Assembly (NCBI GenBank): GCA_032622095.1
Contig: CP136067.1
Span: 124,037,030 to 124,101,029, forward strand
Direction of reading: 5' to 3'
DNA from: Siphonodentalium dalli
Taxonomy: Eukaryota; Mollusca; Scaphopoda; Gadilida; Siphonodentaliidae
Length of the DNA stretch: 64,000 nucleotides
In this document: positions 12,510-22,286 of the stretch, piece after piece
Layout: every line of letters begins with the position of its first letter
Position numbering within the stretch: position 1 is the first letter of the stretch
Position numbers and translations under genes: made by a program
Notes under the pieces: model-generated
Seen by the model: only the letters and a program-made list of their open reading frames with translations
The model's database searches: none
Told to the model about the DNA's origin: nothing

Positions 12510-12615
12510 TGAGAGCTTTCCGATGAATGGCAACAAGCCATATTTCCGACTAAATCCTGAAAAGTTACCCATAATTCTGCTGTGGTTAAGAGGTCGATTA
12601 ATTAGAGCATTACTG
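12510..12615. mobile_element. CAGTAATGC-family MITE, right half only
   Basis: From GAGAGCTTTCCGATGAATGG to GCATTACTG this matches the right arm of the family, followed by TA (12616-12617). The left arm is missing. The proximity to the full copy at 12196 suggests recombination or partial deletion. Confidence 0.65.
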
Positions 12616-13217
12616 TATATAGTTGATTTTGCTTTGATGAACTCCATTACTTCAATAATGCAACGAACCGTGCCAGCGCATTTAAAACGTATGAGTTTGA
12701 AGGGTGTCAAAAAGCCAAAATCATTGACAAAATAGTTTGCTCAAACTGGCTCAAACTAGAATATTTTTAGGTGGAAAACTTATGAACGAATGAAGAATAC
12801 AAAGAAAGTCAAGTCTATATTCCGACACTGACAAACATAGTTTGTGTACTAGTAAACACGAAACTGTTATTCAAAGTAAAGCTGCTACTCAGCTGCACAC
12901 ATTCATTGTCTACTGGTTACAAGTACGAATCAAGTCTATACTAAGATATTTCAAGGATTGCCCTATAGAACTCAGCATCCACAATATGCATGAAAACAAG
13001 CATACTTCTGATGTCCTTGGCTATATCTTTTGACACACCTTTCGGTCTGACTAATTCGGCAATATCTGCCAACGGGACAGTTGGCACTTGACTTGACGCT
13101 ACTCGTCTGCGTGTAGCCTTATTACTCGAGCCGCCGGCAATTACATTCTCGAACTTGGTCGAACCGCATAGTCTTCGAAGTTGCATGAAAGTCCATGAAA
13201 TTGCTTGGTTTCATCTA

Positions 13218-14685
13218 TTACCTGAATGGCTTACGTCTGTTCACTCCAAGTAATACTCTTATCATTACTTTCATTGTCTTCTCTATTTGTAAGTGAGCAT
13301 TATCAACCTCTTGAATGGCCGAATGACCTGGTGTGCTGAATTTTTGTTCTGTCGTATCTATATGATTATGTTTTGTCATAAAATGCTTTATCGCTGTGGA
13401 CATATGGCTGTTTCTGTTTTGCGGTACGCAACTATCCGACCAGAGGATATATTTTGTGGATTGTGGATTATCCTCAACGATTTTCTCCAGCAGGGTTGTA
13501 AGAGCGCTTGCTATGTCGTCACCACTACGACATGCGATATGCTCTCCCCATATTCCACAATAGACCCTTCTATCTGTGAATGAATGTTCTGTCAGATTGT
13601 ATATGCTGTATTTTCTCTTGTAGAAGAAATTACTCATGTTAGCTCTCGGACAGCTGATTACATTTTATATGTCGAAAGTCACTGATTGGCAATTCATTTC
13701 CCCTGTCCAATTGCCTTTCTGTGTATGTATCCTGTTTGTCTTGTACGTGTTCAGTGTACCGTTCTATCTCGTCTTCGGTTGACACTTTCCTATTTTTCTC
13801 GCGCATCCTGTTCTCTTCGCACAGGTCACACCTGTCCTTTTTGGATTTTTGGAATTCTACGTTGAAATAGAAGTTGAAGATATGGCGATACAGATGATCA
13901 TTTACGGGCGTTTTCCCAGCCTCGTCACATGCCTCCTTGTACAATTCATATAATTTAGATAGATTCAGTGACTGCTCGATGTACTCCTTGGAGGTTTTGG
14001 CGCGGCAATAATGCGATTCCACTCGCGGCAGCGAGTTGATGTGATCTCTAACAAAGGCACCATCAGACTCCGGAATACGTGGAGCATTGTGACTCTTTCG
14101 TTTCAAAATTTTTCGAAGATTCGAAGTGATGTCTTTCTTCGTTTCATGGTAATATGCCACTCGAAGTGCTGAAATGTCCAAAACTGATAAATAAAACTCG
14201 CGACACACGCATCGTTTCTCTCCATCAGCGAAGAAGAAATATTTATAAGTGTATTACCTCTGAGACGAATCTGGAGTATGTGTCTTCTTGCGTTGGCGTT
14301 TCAGCCCTCTTTCTGTGGTTTGTCCATAAAATGTCTCTTTCTTTTCATCCGAGAGAGACCAATACTTCTCAAATATACAGTCAGATCTGTCTTTATTGAT
14401 TTTCTCTGAGCATCTATAGTGACAAAGACCCATGCAGTTGTATTTCCTGCCACTTTCCGGTGAACGCATCTTCTTCCAACCTGCGTGGGGTTCATGTGGG
14501 GAAGAATCGCGTTTCCGCTTCTGTGGTTGTTTTTGTGTTTAGGATTCATCCTCGATGTCCGAACTGGATGAAGGGATGTAGTCGCTGCCAGACTCATCGA
14601 GATCAGTAATGTCAGATGAATGTACTGATTCCTGTCCTTGACTGTCAGCTTCTCGGTCAGGCGAGTTTTCGATTTGTGCTGCCAT
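13218..14685 (-). pseudogene. Broken transposase-like gene (SHYCRA / LWSDSC family)
   Basis: The reading starts at MAAQIENSPD (14685) with an acidic Ser-rich N-terminus (SGSDYIPSSSSDIEDES). It continues through a Cys-containing segment (NCMGLCHYRCSEKI, FEKYWSLS) and the family landmarks SHYCRAKTSKEYIEQ, FQKSKKDRCDLCEENRM, YILWSDSCVPQNRNS and GHSAIQEVDNAHLQIEK. These resemble a large, poorly named invertebrate protein family that I believe is an RNase-H-fold transposase, with D in the SDSC motif and E in the GHS-IQE motif. The gene is broken. There are in-frame stops just after DIEDES and at 14256-14254 (QR*YTYK), and a 1-nt frameshift at 13641-13637, where SNFFYKRKYSIYNLTEH continues in another frame. 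The DLQ-type first Asp region expected between the halves is not visible. A possible continuation runs to about 12941. It lies head to head with the PHRF1-like frame. Confidence 0.6.
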
Positions 14686-14747
14686 AATATCACTGAAATC
14701 ATAGTCATTTGGGACGTTGTTCTTATCGATCAGAATTTCATAAACAG

Positions 14748-15909
14748 AGCGAGTCGGAAGGGGAAGACTGAGAAATGTCCAATTTGTTTAAACAGGTTCA
14801 CAGATCAAAACATTGGGACACCTGAGTCATGCGATCATAGCTTCTGTCTGGAGTGTATACAGGAATGGGTAACGACGGTTAATACGTGTCTTGTAGACAG
14901 ATTAGTGTTCGGTGTTAATACGTGTCCTGTAGACAGACTAGTGTTCAGTGTTAATATGTGTCCTGTAGACAGACTAGTGTTCACTGTTAATATGTGTCCT
15001 GTAGACAGACTAGTGTTCAGTGTTAATATGTGTCCTGTAGACAGACTAGTGTTCAGTGTTAATACGTGTCCTGTAGACAGACTAGTGTTCAGTGTTAATA
15101 TGTGTCCTGTAGACAGACTAGTGTTCAGTGTTAATACGTGTCCTGTAGACAGACTAGTGTTCACTGTTAATACGTGTCCTGTAGACAGACTAGTGTTCAC
15201 TGTTAATACGTGTCCTGTAGACAGAATAGTGTTCACTGTTAATACGTGTCCTGTAGATAGACTAGTGTTCAGGCTGATTATCGTGAGGCATTCCTTTGAA
15301 GATGTTGTTTACAAAAAGATCCCAGTGGAGTCAAGAAATCCTGAGAAAGATGTCTTCGTGGCCTGTGAACTCTGTGGCCAGTATGATAGAGAAGAACAGA
15401 TGTTACTATGTGATGGGTGTGACCGAGGCTTCCACTGTGAGTGTCTTTCACCACCACTGAGCAATGTTCCCATTGATATGTGGTTCTGTCCAAACTGCCG
15501 TCCAACCAGTCAGAAGATGAATATGCTGCTGACTGAAGAATTGTCTAGTGCAATTTCTGAGGTACAACCGATGTTATCCACGAGGCCAAGAAGTCAAAGG
15601 CTTATTGTCAGGACAAGGGCGGCCGAGAGGGTTCGAGCTCGCATCCAGGAGAGCTGTGTGGAGAGAGATCGACTTACACAAGCTATCGTTGAGCTGTCAT
15701 CTGTGTCTGGATCTGAGCCAGCAACCAGTCGAGGACAGAGTTCTGGAATGCAGAAAAAGTCAAGCAAGAAGGAGGATGGCAAAAAGAAACTGTCTTCAAA
15801 GAAAAAAGGAAAATCTGGTCTGAAAAAGAAAGGCAAACTAAAGAAAACAGGTGGCAAGAAAAAGAAAACATCTATTCGGAAAGTTACTTTATCAGGGCTG
15901 GCGGTCTAG
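14748..15909 (+). CDS. PHRF1-like RING-PHD protein with amplified RING segment (possibly a broken copy)
   Basis: The frame is open from 14638, but bases before about 14748 overlap the 5' end of the antisense transposase relic. I therefore start at a possible acceptor (AACAG|AGCGAG). Counting from 14638, the RING finger has C47-C50, C65-H67, C70-C73 and the C-V-D-type last pair in the repeats. The PHD finger is C243-C246, C258-C261, H266-C269, C284-C287 (CELCGQYDREEQMLLCDGCD). A Lys-rich tail follows (residues ~380-415). RING order, GTPESCDHSFCLECIQEW, NTCPVDR, KKIPVE and PHD match PHRF1 (PHD and RING finger protein 1), an E3 ubiquitin ligase type. Oddities: 11 copies of a 12-residue unit; bases just upstream read SESEGED in the +1 frame, implying a frameshift at the RING border; RKSRRAIARL, a PHRF1-like basic stretch, continues in another frame after the stop; and a repeat array abuts the 3' end. 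It is a real exon or an intronless partial copy. Confidence 0.6.
14878..15273 (+). repeat. In-frame 36-bp minisatellite, 11 units
   Basis: Eleven uninterrupted 36-bp units begin GTTAATAYGTGTCCTGTAGA and encode VN(T/M)CPVDRLVF(S/T). Unit starts are exactly 36 bp apart from 14878 to 15238. Substitutions are few (T/M, S/T/G, P to L in unit 1, L to I in unit 10). All keep the frame, the Cys and the Asp except that unit 1 reads CLVD. In PHRF1 relatives this peptide occurs once, as the end of the RING finger. Confidence 0.95.
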
Positions 15910-15954
15910 AAAATCCAGGAGGGCTATAGCCCGCCTCAACTTTTACAGTTATGA

Positions 15955-16700
15955 TTTATTATACCCCCCCGCAACGAAGTTAGGGGGGGGGGGGGTATAC
16001 TGGAGTCAGCTTGTCCGTCCGTCCGTCGTCCGTGGACACAAATTGTCCGGAGTTTTTCTCAGTCGTTTTTTGATCAATTTCCTTGAAACTTGGCACAGAC
16101 ATCAACCACCATGGGAACCTGTGCACCTGCGATTATGACGTATGTCCGATATTTTTTGGTGGAATTATTCCCCTTTTTCGACTTAGAAATTTGTTTGCAA
16201 CATGTATACTTTTGTCCGAGCTTTTATTCCTACATTTTTAGGTCAATTTTTTTAAAACATGGCACAGATATTTAGTACCATGGGAACTTGTGCACCTGCG
16301 ATTATGACGTCTGTCCGACATTTTTTGGTGGAGTTATCCCCCTTTTTCGACTTAGAAATTTGTTTGCAACATGCATAATTTTGTCCGATCTTTTATTCCT
16401 ACATTTTTCGGTCAATGTTTTTTAATCTTGGCACTGATATTTAGTACCATGGGAACCTGTGCACCTGCGATTATGACGTCTGTCCGACATTTTTTGTGTG
16501 GAGTTATTCACCTTTTTCGACGTAGAAATTTTTTTGCAACATGCATAATTTTGTCCAAGCTTTTTCCTACATTTTTCGGTCAATAGGTTTAAGATTAGGG
16601 TTATGGTTGTACACCTGCAATGGGGACTGTTATTTTATTATTTTAACTAAATGTTTACTGACATGTGAAACATCTTAGTGTTTTAAAAACAGGGGGGTAT
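15955..16700. repeat. Pearl-like array: G/C-rich ends around ~168-bp core repeats
   Basis: The left end is a short palindromic poly-C/poly-G segment (ATACCCCCCC..GGGGGGGTAT) followed by GTCCGTCCGTCGTCCGTGG. Core units then contain 'CCATGGGAACYTGTGCACCTG' near 16110, 16279 and 16447 (spacing 169 and 168) and end in GGGGGGTATCC. Non-autonomous elements with ~160-bp core repeats are described from bivalves. It directly follows, and seems to truncate, the PHRF1-like sequence. Confidence 0.6.
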
Positions 16701-18295
16701 CCGTAGTCCCATTGGGACAGTCACACCTAGTTTTATCTGAGTTACTGCAGCTTTTAGTTTGTCTATTTTTGATGTTGTTTATCATGTTGACTATAGATCT
16801 CGTATGTTGGACAAGTGAATCCCTTGTCGGTGGAATCCCATCCACAGGACGACTGGGGTGGAGTGGGACATTTTTTCTTCCAAGGCTCACAACTCAATTT
16901 GTGCCACATAAACAAGTGTTGTATTTTTGTACGATTTATAACTAGTTGACTACCGCAACTAATAGGACTGTGTATACCATTGCCAACTTGATATATTTCC
17001 CATGCTGGCAACTTTTAACAAGGTACCCAAATGTCCCACACTCCCCCGGGTCATGTGGTACAGTGGGTCACCCATTGGAATTCAATAAGATACCCCATAA
17101 CAACAACTGAAACAGTTATTCATTTAAATAGGGAAATTCGTTCTGTGGTAACACACATTTATATAGTTGAAACACAAGGCTTTATTGATACTTCCACTCA
17201 ATCGGGGAGGAGTGGGACACAGTTTCAACCCACAGGGCCCAATTCTAATCTGACAAACTAATTAAAAAACGTTCTGTTGGGTGTCTACAACTCTACATGT
17301 AGAAGATAAAATCAACCAGGAATGGTATTTTCCAAAGATCTGCTCAACTCTACATTACTGTAACTAACCGTCCCAATGTACACCAAGCCACATGTCCAAC
17401 TCTACCCCGACATGGGGTATTGGTTGAGTCAGTATTCTAGCAACATGCCTATGCTAAGGTATTGAAACAGATATGCAATTTGAAGCCCAAACACAGTTGT
17501 TTCAGAGCTCAGAGTCGGTAAGAAAATATCTCTCATATGTACTTCGACAATTTCAAAATGTTGTGTTCGGAAAAAAATTGCTCAGATTCCATAAAAATCC
17601 TTTTTTCACATACAAAATTTAGTATGCTTGCTACACATTTGATTCATGTCATATGTGCTGGTGACATCTTATGAGCACCAAATTAATCCATACAGATGAG
17701 GCAACTCATTGATGGTGTGGAGTTATCTCCACTGTCCCACAGTACCCACTGTCCCACTCCACCACAGTTTCCCCTATCTCCATTTACATCATTTGTCAAC
17801 TGGGTGAATATGTCAGAAATTTCCGGGAATTCGACCAGGTTGTAAATGCCTTTTTTCCAATAGTAGAAAAGAATGACGTAAAGTCACTTTCCGTGAACGA
17901 ATGGAACATCAGTATGACCATCGAACGCACATATCCCAATGTGCAGGCTATGGTGTTAATATCAATAAATTTAAAATCATTTCCGGTCCCGAATGCAATG
18001 GTTATTTTCATATCTATAACTTTTGTTACAGCATAGATAGCGATCACGATGATGTCAGTATCAACAGTTACTGTTCTGATTAAAATACATGTAATTGACT
18101 CAGAGTAAATCAGGGAAAATCTCAATACACGAGATCGAAATGCATATCGGACATGAAGTCTGTTTTCGACATGTCGTAAAATGGGTCAACAAAAAATATG
18201 CGGAAGACGAGATGAAACGAAATTAATTGTATTCAGATATCAGTCTTGACCATAAACAATATTTACATTCAGAACATTTAACATTTAACACATAT
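16701..18295. other. No recognisable gene
   Basis: GTGGGACA/TGTCCCAC strings recur in both orientations (about 16735, 16860, 17033, 17210, 17740), suggesting an old inverted-repeat element. Short frames here have no recognisable domain. Confidence 0.35.
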
Positions 18296-18562
18296 TTATG
18301 ATTTAGCACTAGAAAGTCCAGCTTTTGTGAATCTAGATATGATTAATTCCTTCCTTTGTGACACTGCCTCGATAGCAGTGATCAACCACTTGGCGTGAAC
18401 TGGTTTTAGAAATGACGTTCTCAAGTCCACTGGTTTAAACGAAGATGCTTCTTCGCCTGTTAAGTCCTCGCACTCATCCAAACTCATCATGACTTGCTGC
18501 ATAATTTTTGGATCGGGAAGATCAGCAGTTTTCGGATATCGACTTTTCCACATTTTAACCAT
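18296..18562 (-). pseudogene. Pogo/Jerky-type transposase C-terminal fragment
   Basis: This 88-codon frame has the pattern VDLRTSFLKPVHAKWLITAI followed by KELIISRFTKAGL. It resembles the end of pogo/Tigger/Jerky-family DDE transposases, where 'LKPxxAxWL...' and 'IINGFxKAGI' follow the catalytic core. The catalytic core and the CENP-B-like DNA-binding domain are absent upstream, so this is an isolated exon or relic. The assignment rests on motif similarity only. Confidence 0.45.
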
Positions 18563-19329
18563 GAAGTGAGAGACATGACTGTTAATTTGGTAATGGCCTA
18601 TTCTTAACTATTTATATACAACATGCTCTGATCCCTGCTATAATGCTTTGTATAAACAATGCTCAATGAATTGAACTCTTAATAAAGGCTAATGGTTTAA
18701 CCACACGCAGGTTAAATAAAACAATAAATGACTACCTCATTAGCCTGTGAAATGAAGCCAATAGCTATTAGTACACGGATTGCGTGATGCCTTTCGGTGC
18801 CGGAATACCGGGGGTGTCGATTTCTCAATAATGTCTACTCAAATATAACATAAACCTGCTATTGTAGGACCTGTTGATGTGCATACATATGATACCTGAT
18901 CCACGAATTCACATCCCAACGAAATAGCCTTTTTATAAGAAATCACGAAAATTGAGGCCCACGAAATTAAAGCCAATCATAGTATTTACAGTCTAGATAC
19001 AGTCTGACCATCTGACATCAGCAGTTGTATCAGCCAACTGTGTTTTGGAAACGTCAGCATTCGGATGATGGGTCAATGATGATAAATTGGCTCGTCACTA
19101 ACTGAAGCAGACTAAAGTTATGCAGTAGGAATGTAGAACTTTCTTTCATGATCTTGAAAGTTTCTATGAACTTGAAATTCAACAATAAAAAACAAGAGCT
19201 ACGTTGGGTGTTGCATAATACACCAGGTAGGCTTTTTTGAACAGTACACAAGCAAACAAGGGCAATACATAATCATGGGCCAATATTGACAATGAAACTT
19301 ATTATAATACATTTTCAATCCTACAACTA

Positions 19330-19900
19330 AACTAAACTTACCATCTGGAAACCAAAACCCAAAAATATGTGAAAATTTTAATTTTCTGAGTCAAAAAGGC
19401 CCAGAATTATGGCAAAAATCATTGGATTGTACCCAAATTAGAACTCTACCTTTATTTTGATGTAAGTAATCCATAAAAGAATGGGATTTGCAAATGCACA
19501 ATTTAAAATAAGTCATCATCAGGAAACCAAAAATTTAATTTTCTAATTCGAAAAAGGCCCATAATTCTGCAAAAAATCATTGCATAATACCCAAATTCGA
19601 ATTTCACTATATTTTGATGTAAGAAATCCACATAAAAGGAAATGGATTTGCAAATAAACCCTCTAAACTGAAATTATCATCCAGAAACCAACAAAAAAGA
19701 ATAAAATTAATTCTAAGTCGAAAAACTCATGTAGATATCATTGGACTAGACCCAGTTTCGACCTTAACCTGTATTTTCACTTAATAATCAATGTAACAAA
19801 TTTGGTTCAGATTTGAATAAGGTAGACTAAAGCTATCGTCCGGAAGACCAATCACATATAATATGTTCCGTTTTTTTCTGGTATGACATACATATGAGCA
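19330..19900. repeat. Diverged ~160-bp tandem array with AAAGGCCCATAATTCT motif
   Basis: About three and a half units share 'ATCWGGAAACCAA', 'TTAATTTTCT', 'AAAGGCCCAKAATTMTG', 'ATCATTGSAT..TACCCAAATT', 'ATTTTGATGTAAG' and 'GGATTTGCAAAT'. The core AAAGGCCCATAATTCT resembles the reverse complement of GAGTTATGGCCCTT in the 31-36 kb array. Confidence 0.6.
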
Positions 19901-20082
19901 GCCCTCTAGAGTTTGTCAATCATACAAAATAGTTTCTTTTTTATCTACTTTGAATATAGCCATTATTTGCCTTACTCCTGCCGATTGCTTTCAAACAATC
20001 TCCTGGTGTAGGTTTTACCTTCTTGTCAAAACATTTCTTGTTGAACAGTATCCTAGCCTGAGATTAGTGTGCCTGTCATTTA

Positions 20083-20300
20083 CAGAATGAGGTCCCCGAG
20101 GGTGAATTTAGTGATGCTATCCCGCATAGTGGGCTAGCATCACCACATTCACACTATGGGGACCTCATTCTGCATGGCCTCATCTGCTATGGGAGACATA
20201 GACTCAGATTGAAGTTCCCAAATGGTGAATATTGTTATGTACATCCCTTGGGAACCTCAATTATGCAATGTGTCGTCTGCCAATATGGGGATATAGAGAA
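20083..20300. repeat. Hairpin repeat, family H copy 2
   Basis: The same stem as at 10.27 kb (GAATGAGGTCCCCGAGGGTG ... GGGGACCTCATTC). It is followed by the shared downstream stretch GGGAGACATAGACTCAGATT and GAAGTTCCC. The stem carries several mismatches. Confidence 0.6.
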
Positions 20301-20390
20301 ACTAAACTAAATAAGAAATAGAATCTATGTGAAGAAGTTTCTATAGAAATTTGATAATAGAGAAACTTTTCAGAGAAGATGAGGCCTGAG

Positions 20391-20483
20391 CAGAATGAGG
20401 TCCCCAGAGGGTGAATTTGGTGATGCTAACCTGCTATGCAGGGTAGCATCACTAAATTCACCCTCTGGGGACCCCATTCTGCA
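20391..20483. repeat. Hairpin repeat, family H copy 3, near-perfect stem
   Basis: AGAATGAGGTCCCCAGAGGG pairs with CCCTCTGGGGACCCCATTCT. The pairing continues inward through GTGAATTTGGTGATGCTA / TAGCATCACTAAATTCAC and ends in CCTGC/GCAGG around a small loop. This is the longest and cleanest stem of the three copies. Confidence 0.7.
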
Positions 20484-21039
20484 TATGAGAGGCACACTAA
20501 ACTCAGACTTGACAGTATCCTTATTTCATTCTCTTCCTCCGTTGACCATACAGTTCTCTGTGTTAATGTTCTCGGCTTCTTCGTTGTATTGTTTACTATC
20601 TCCTCCACAATGTCCTGCTCTAATTCAGGAATTGGAATTGGCTCTGCAGTCTCTCCAAAGGCAATGTCTGGATACAAAGGCATTTTGATATAGTAAACAG
20701 TCTACATGATTCAAATGTGATGAGAAATTGTGGTTGCCGTGGGGTTTGGACCTCCCCCGTCAAGAAAATTTTAAAATTTTTAATGCACTAGGGGGGGGGT
20801 CTAATGTATAAAAAAGTTACTACAAGGTTTTAAAACCATTTTTTTTTTACCTTAGCTACCCATTTTTGCAAAAAATAACACCCATATCTTATACCTGACA
20901 TGTTCTTAAGTGACCATTGACGACATAACACTCAAATGTCCTTTATCAGTGACAATAAATGAAAACAGTGGATTCTGGGGCCTTCTGGTGCCTCATTTCG
21001 GTCTTTCCCGCATTTAAAATGCTAGCCTGCAAATAATTT

Positions 21040-21990
21040 CTTAAAATTCAATATGACAGGCACCCACTTAGTCGGATTCCTTATGTCGAAAAAAATGGTC
21101 GCGCGTTTTCGGAATGTTAAAAGCGATATGACAACAGTTTCTATACCACCAGTGTGTCTATTTTCAGAATCTACTTGTTTCCAGCTTGATATTTTAGTGG
21201 AAACAGGTTTTTGTGAAGCTTTTCTTTGTGTACCCCTCTATTTTTCCCCCGTCCACCTGGTAATAAAAACATGCTATTACGCATAGCCAGTTCGGTAAGT
21301 GGCTTTCTTTGTTCTTAGAAATCGTAAAACATGGAGAGATCTTGCCACAATTACTTAATTACATATCTTAATGTGGAATTTTATCATAAAATCATCAGAT
21401 GAATTGTATTTATGACTGCATTTTCAATTTTCTTTCCCAAATATTAAGGTATTGTATATTCTAAAAATCAGCTAGATCACATATAGACGAACATGAACAA
21501 TCTACTAGGATATCTTGATCATATGCCACAAACAAAACATCGTTACATCGACGTTTGGTAAAGATATCGCAGAAAAGCTAACCCTACCCCCACCCTCACT
21601 GATTTCACAAGTCAGATTCCTTTGGTCAAAAACAACGGTCGCGCAATTTCGGATTGTCTAAAACGACATGCGAACTGTTTATTTATCAATAGCGTGTCTA
21701 CTTTCAGAGTTGACCTGTGTCCAGTTGAAATTTTATTGAAAAAAAGTGTTTTTGGAATGTTTTAAGAATTTAAAGAGCATTTGCTTATTATACAAATATT
21801 AATCCTCATAACTAACCTTCTGGTGGATGTGCGAGTTGAAATTAACAAACATATCAAATATGGCGGTCTACTTTCAGAGTCTATTTGTTTCCAGTCTGAC
21901 ATTTTAGTGGAAACAAATTGTTTGGACGGTTTTAAAAATTTAAAGAGCGTTTACTGATTATACAGATATTAACTTACACGATTAGCCTTT
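21040..21990. repeat. Three diverged ~270-550 bp repeats
   Basis: The string 'GTGTCTAYTTTCAGARTCTA..TGTTTCCAG..TGAYATTTTAGTGGAAACA' or a close variant recurs near 21160, 21700 and 21870. A related piece in inverse orientation ends near 28.56-28.62 kb (GGAATCCGACTAA, CTGTCATAT). No coding content. Confidence 0.5.
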
Positions 21991-22286
21991 TCATGAATTG
22001 TGCGAGTTGATATTATGCACATATGTCAAGTATGTCAAGTCCACCATCTTGGCATCAGCCACGGCGATTTGAGATAAAGGGTGTTGTAGGGTGGCCCGTA
22101 AAACAAATTAAGTAATCACCCCGTTCACCAACCCGATCCAAAGTTGCCGCCGTCCTGGGGGGGGGGGGGGTGGGTCACATAGGGCACCCACGACATTCAA
22201 TATATCTTGGGGCCACCCTACAGCACCAATTCTACCACATCGAATGGTTAAGGGGCCGAGAAATTGTATAGGTGCCACATTTGAAC

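Noticed and set aside
12372-12710. 112-codon minus frame
   Set aside because: It runs through the half-MITE at 12510-12615. The flanking peptides are not recognisable, though a spliced exon on either side cannot be excluded.
14835-15236. 133-codon antisense frame with repeated STGHVLT peptides
   Set aside because: Antisense shadow of the 36-bp in-frame minisatellite; a multiple-of-three period keeps all frames periodic.
14878-15273. Possible CRISPR array (36-bp periodicity)
   Set aside because: Units are contiguous with no spacers, in frame with a RING-PHD protein; a coding minisatellite.
16675-17011. Cys-containing minus frames near 16.7-17.0 kb as zinc-finger exons
   Set aside because: Cys spacing fits no finger I know, and the region carries GTGGGACA repeats in both orientations, suggesting repeat-derived sequence.
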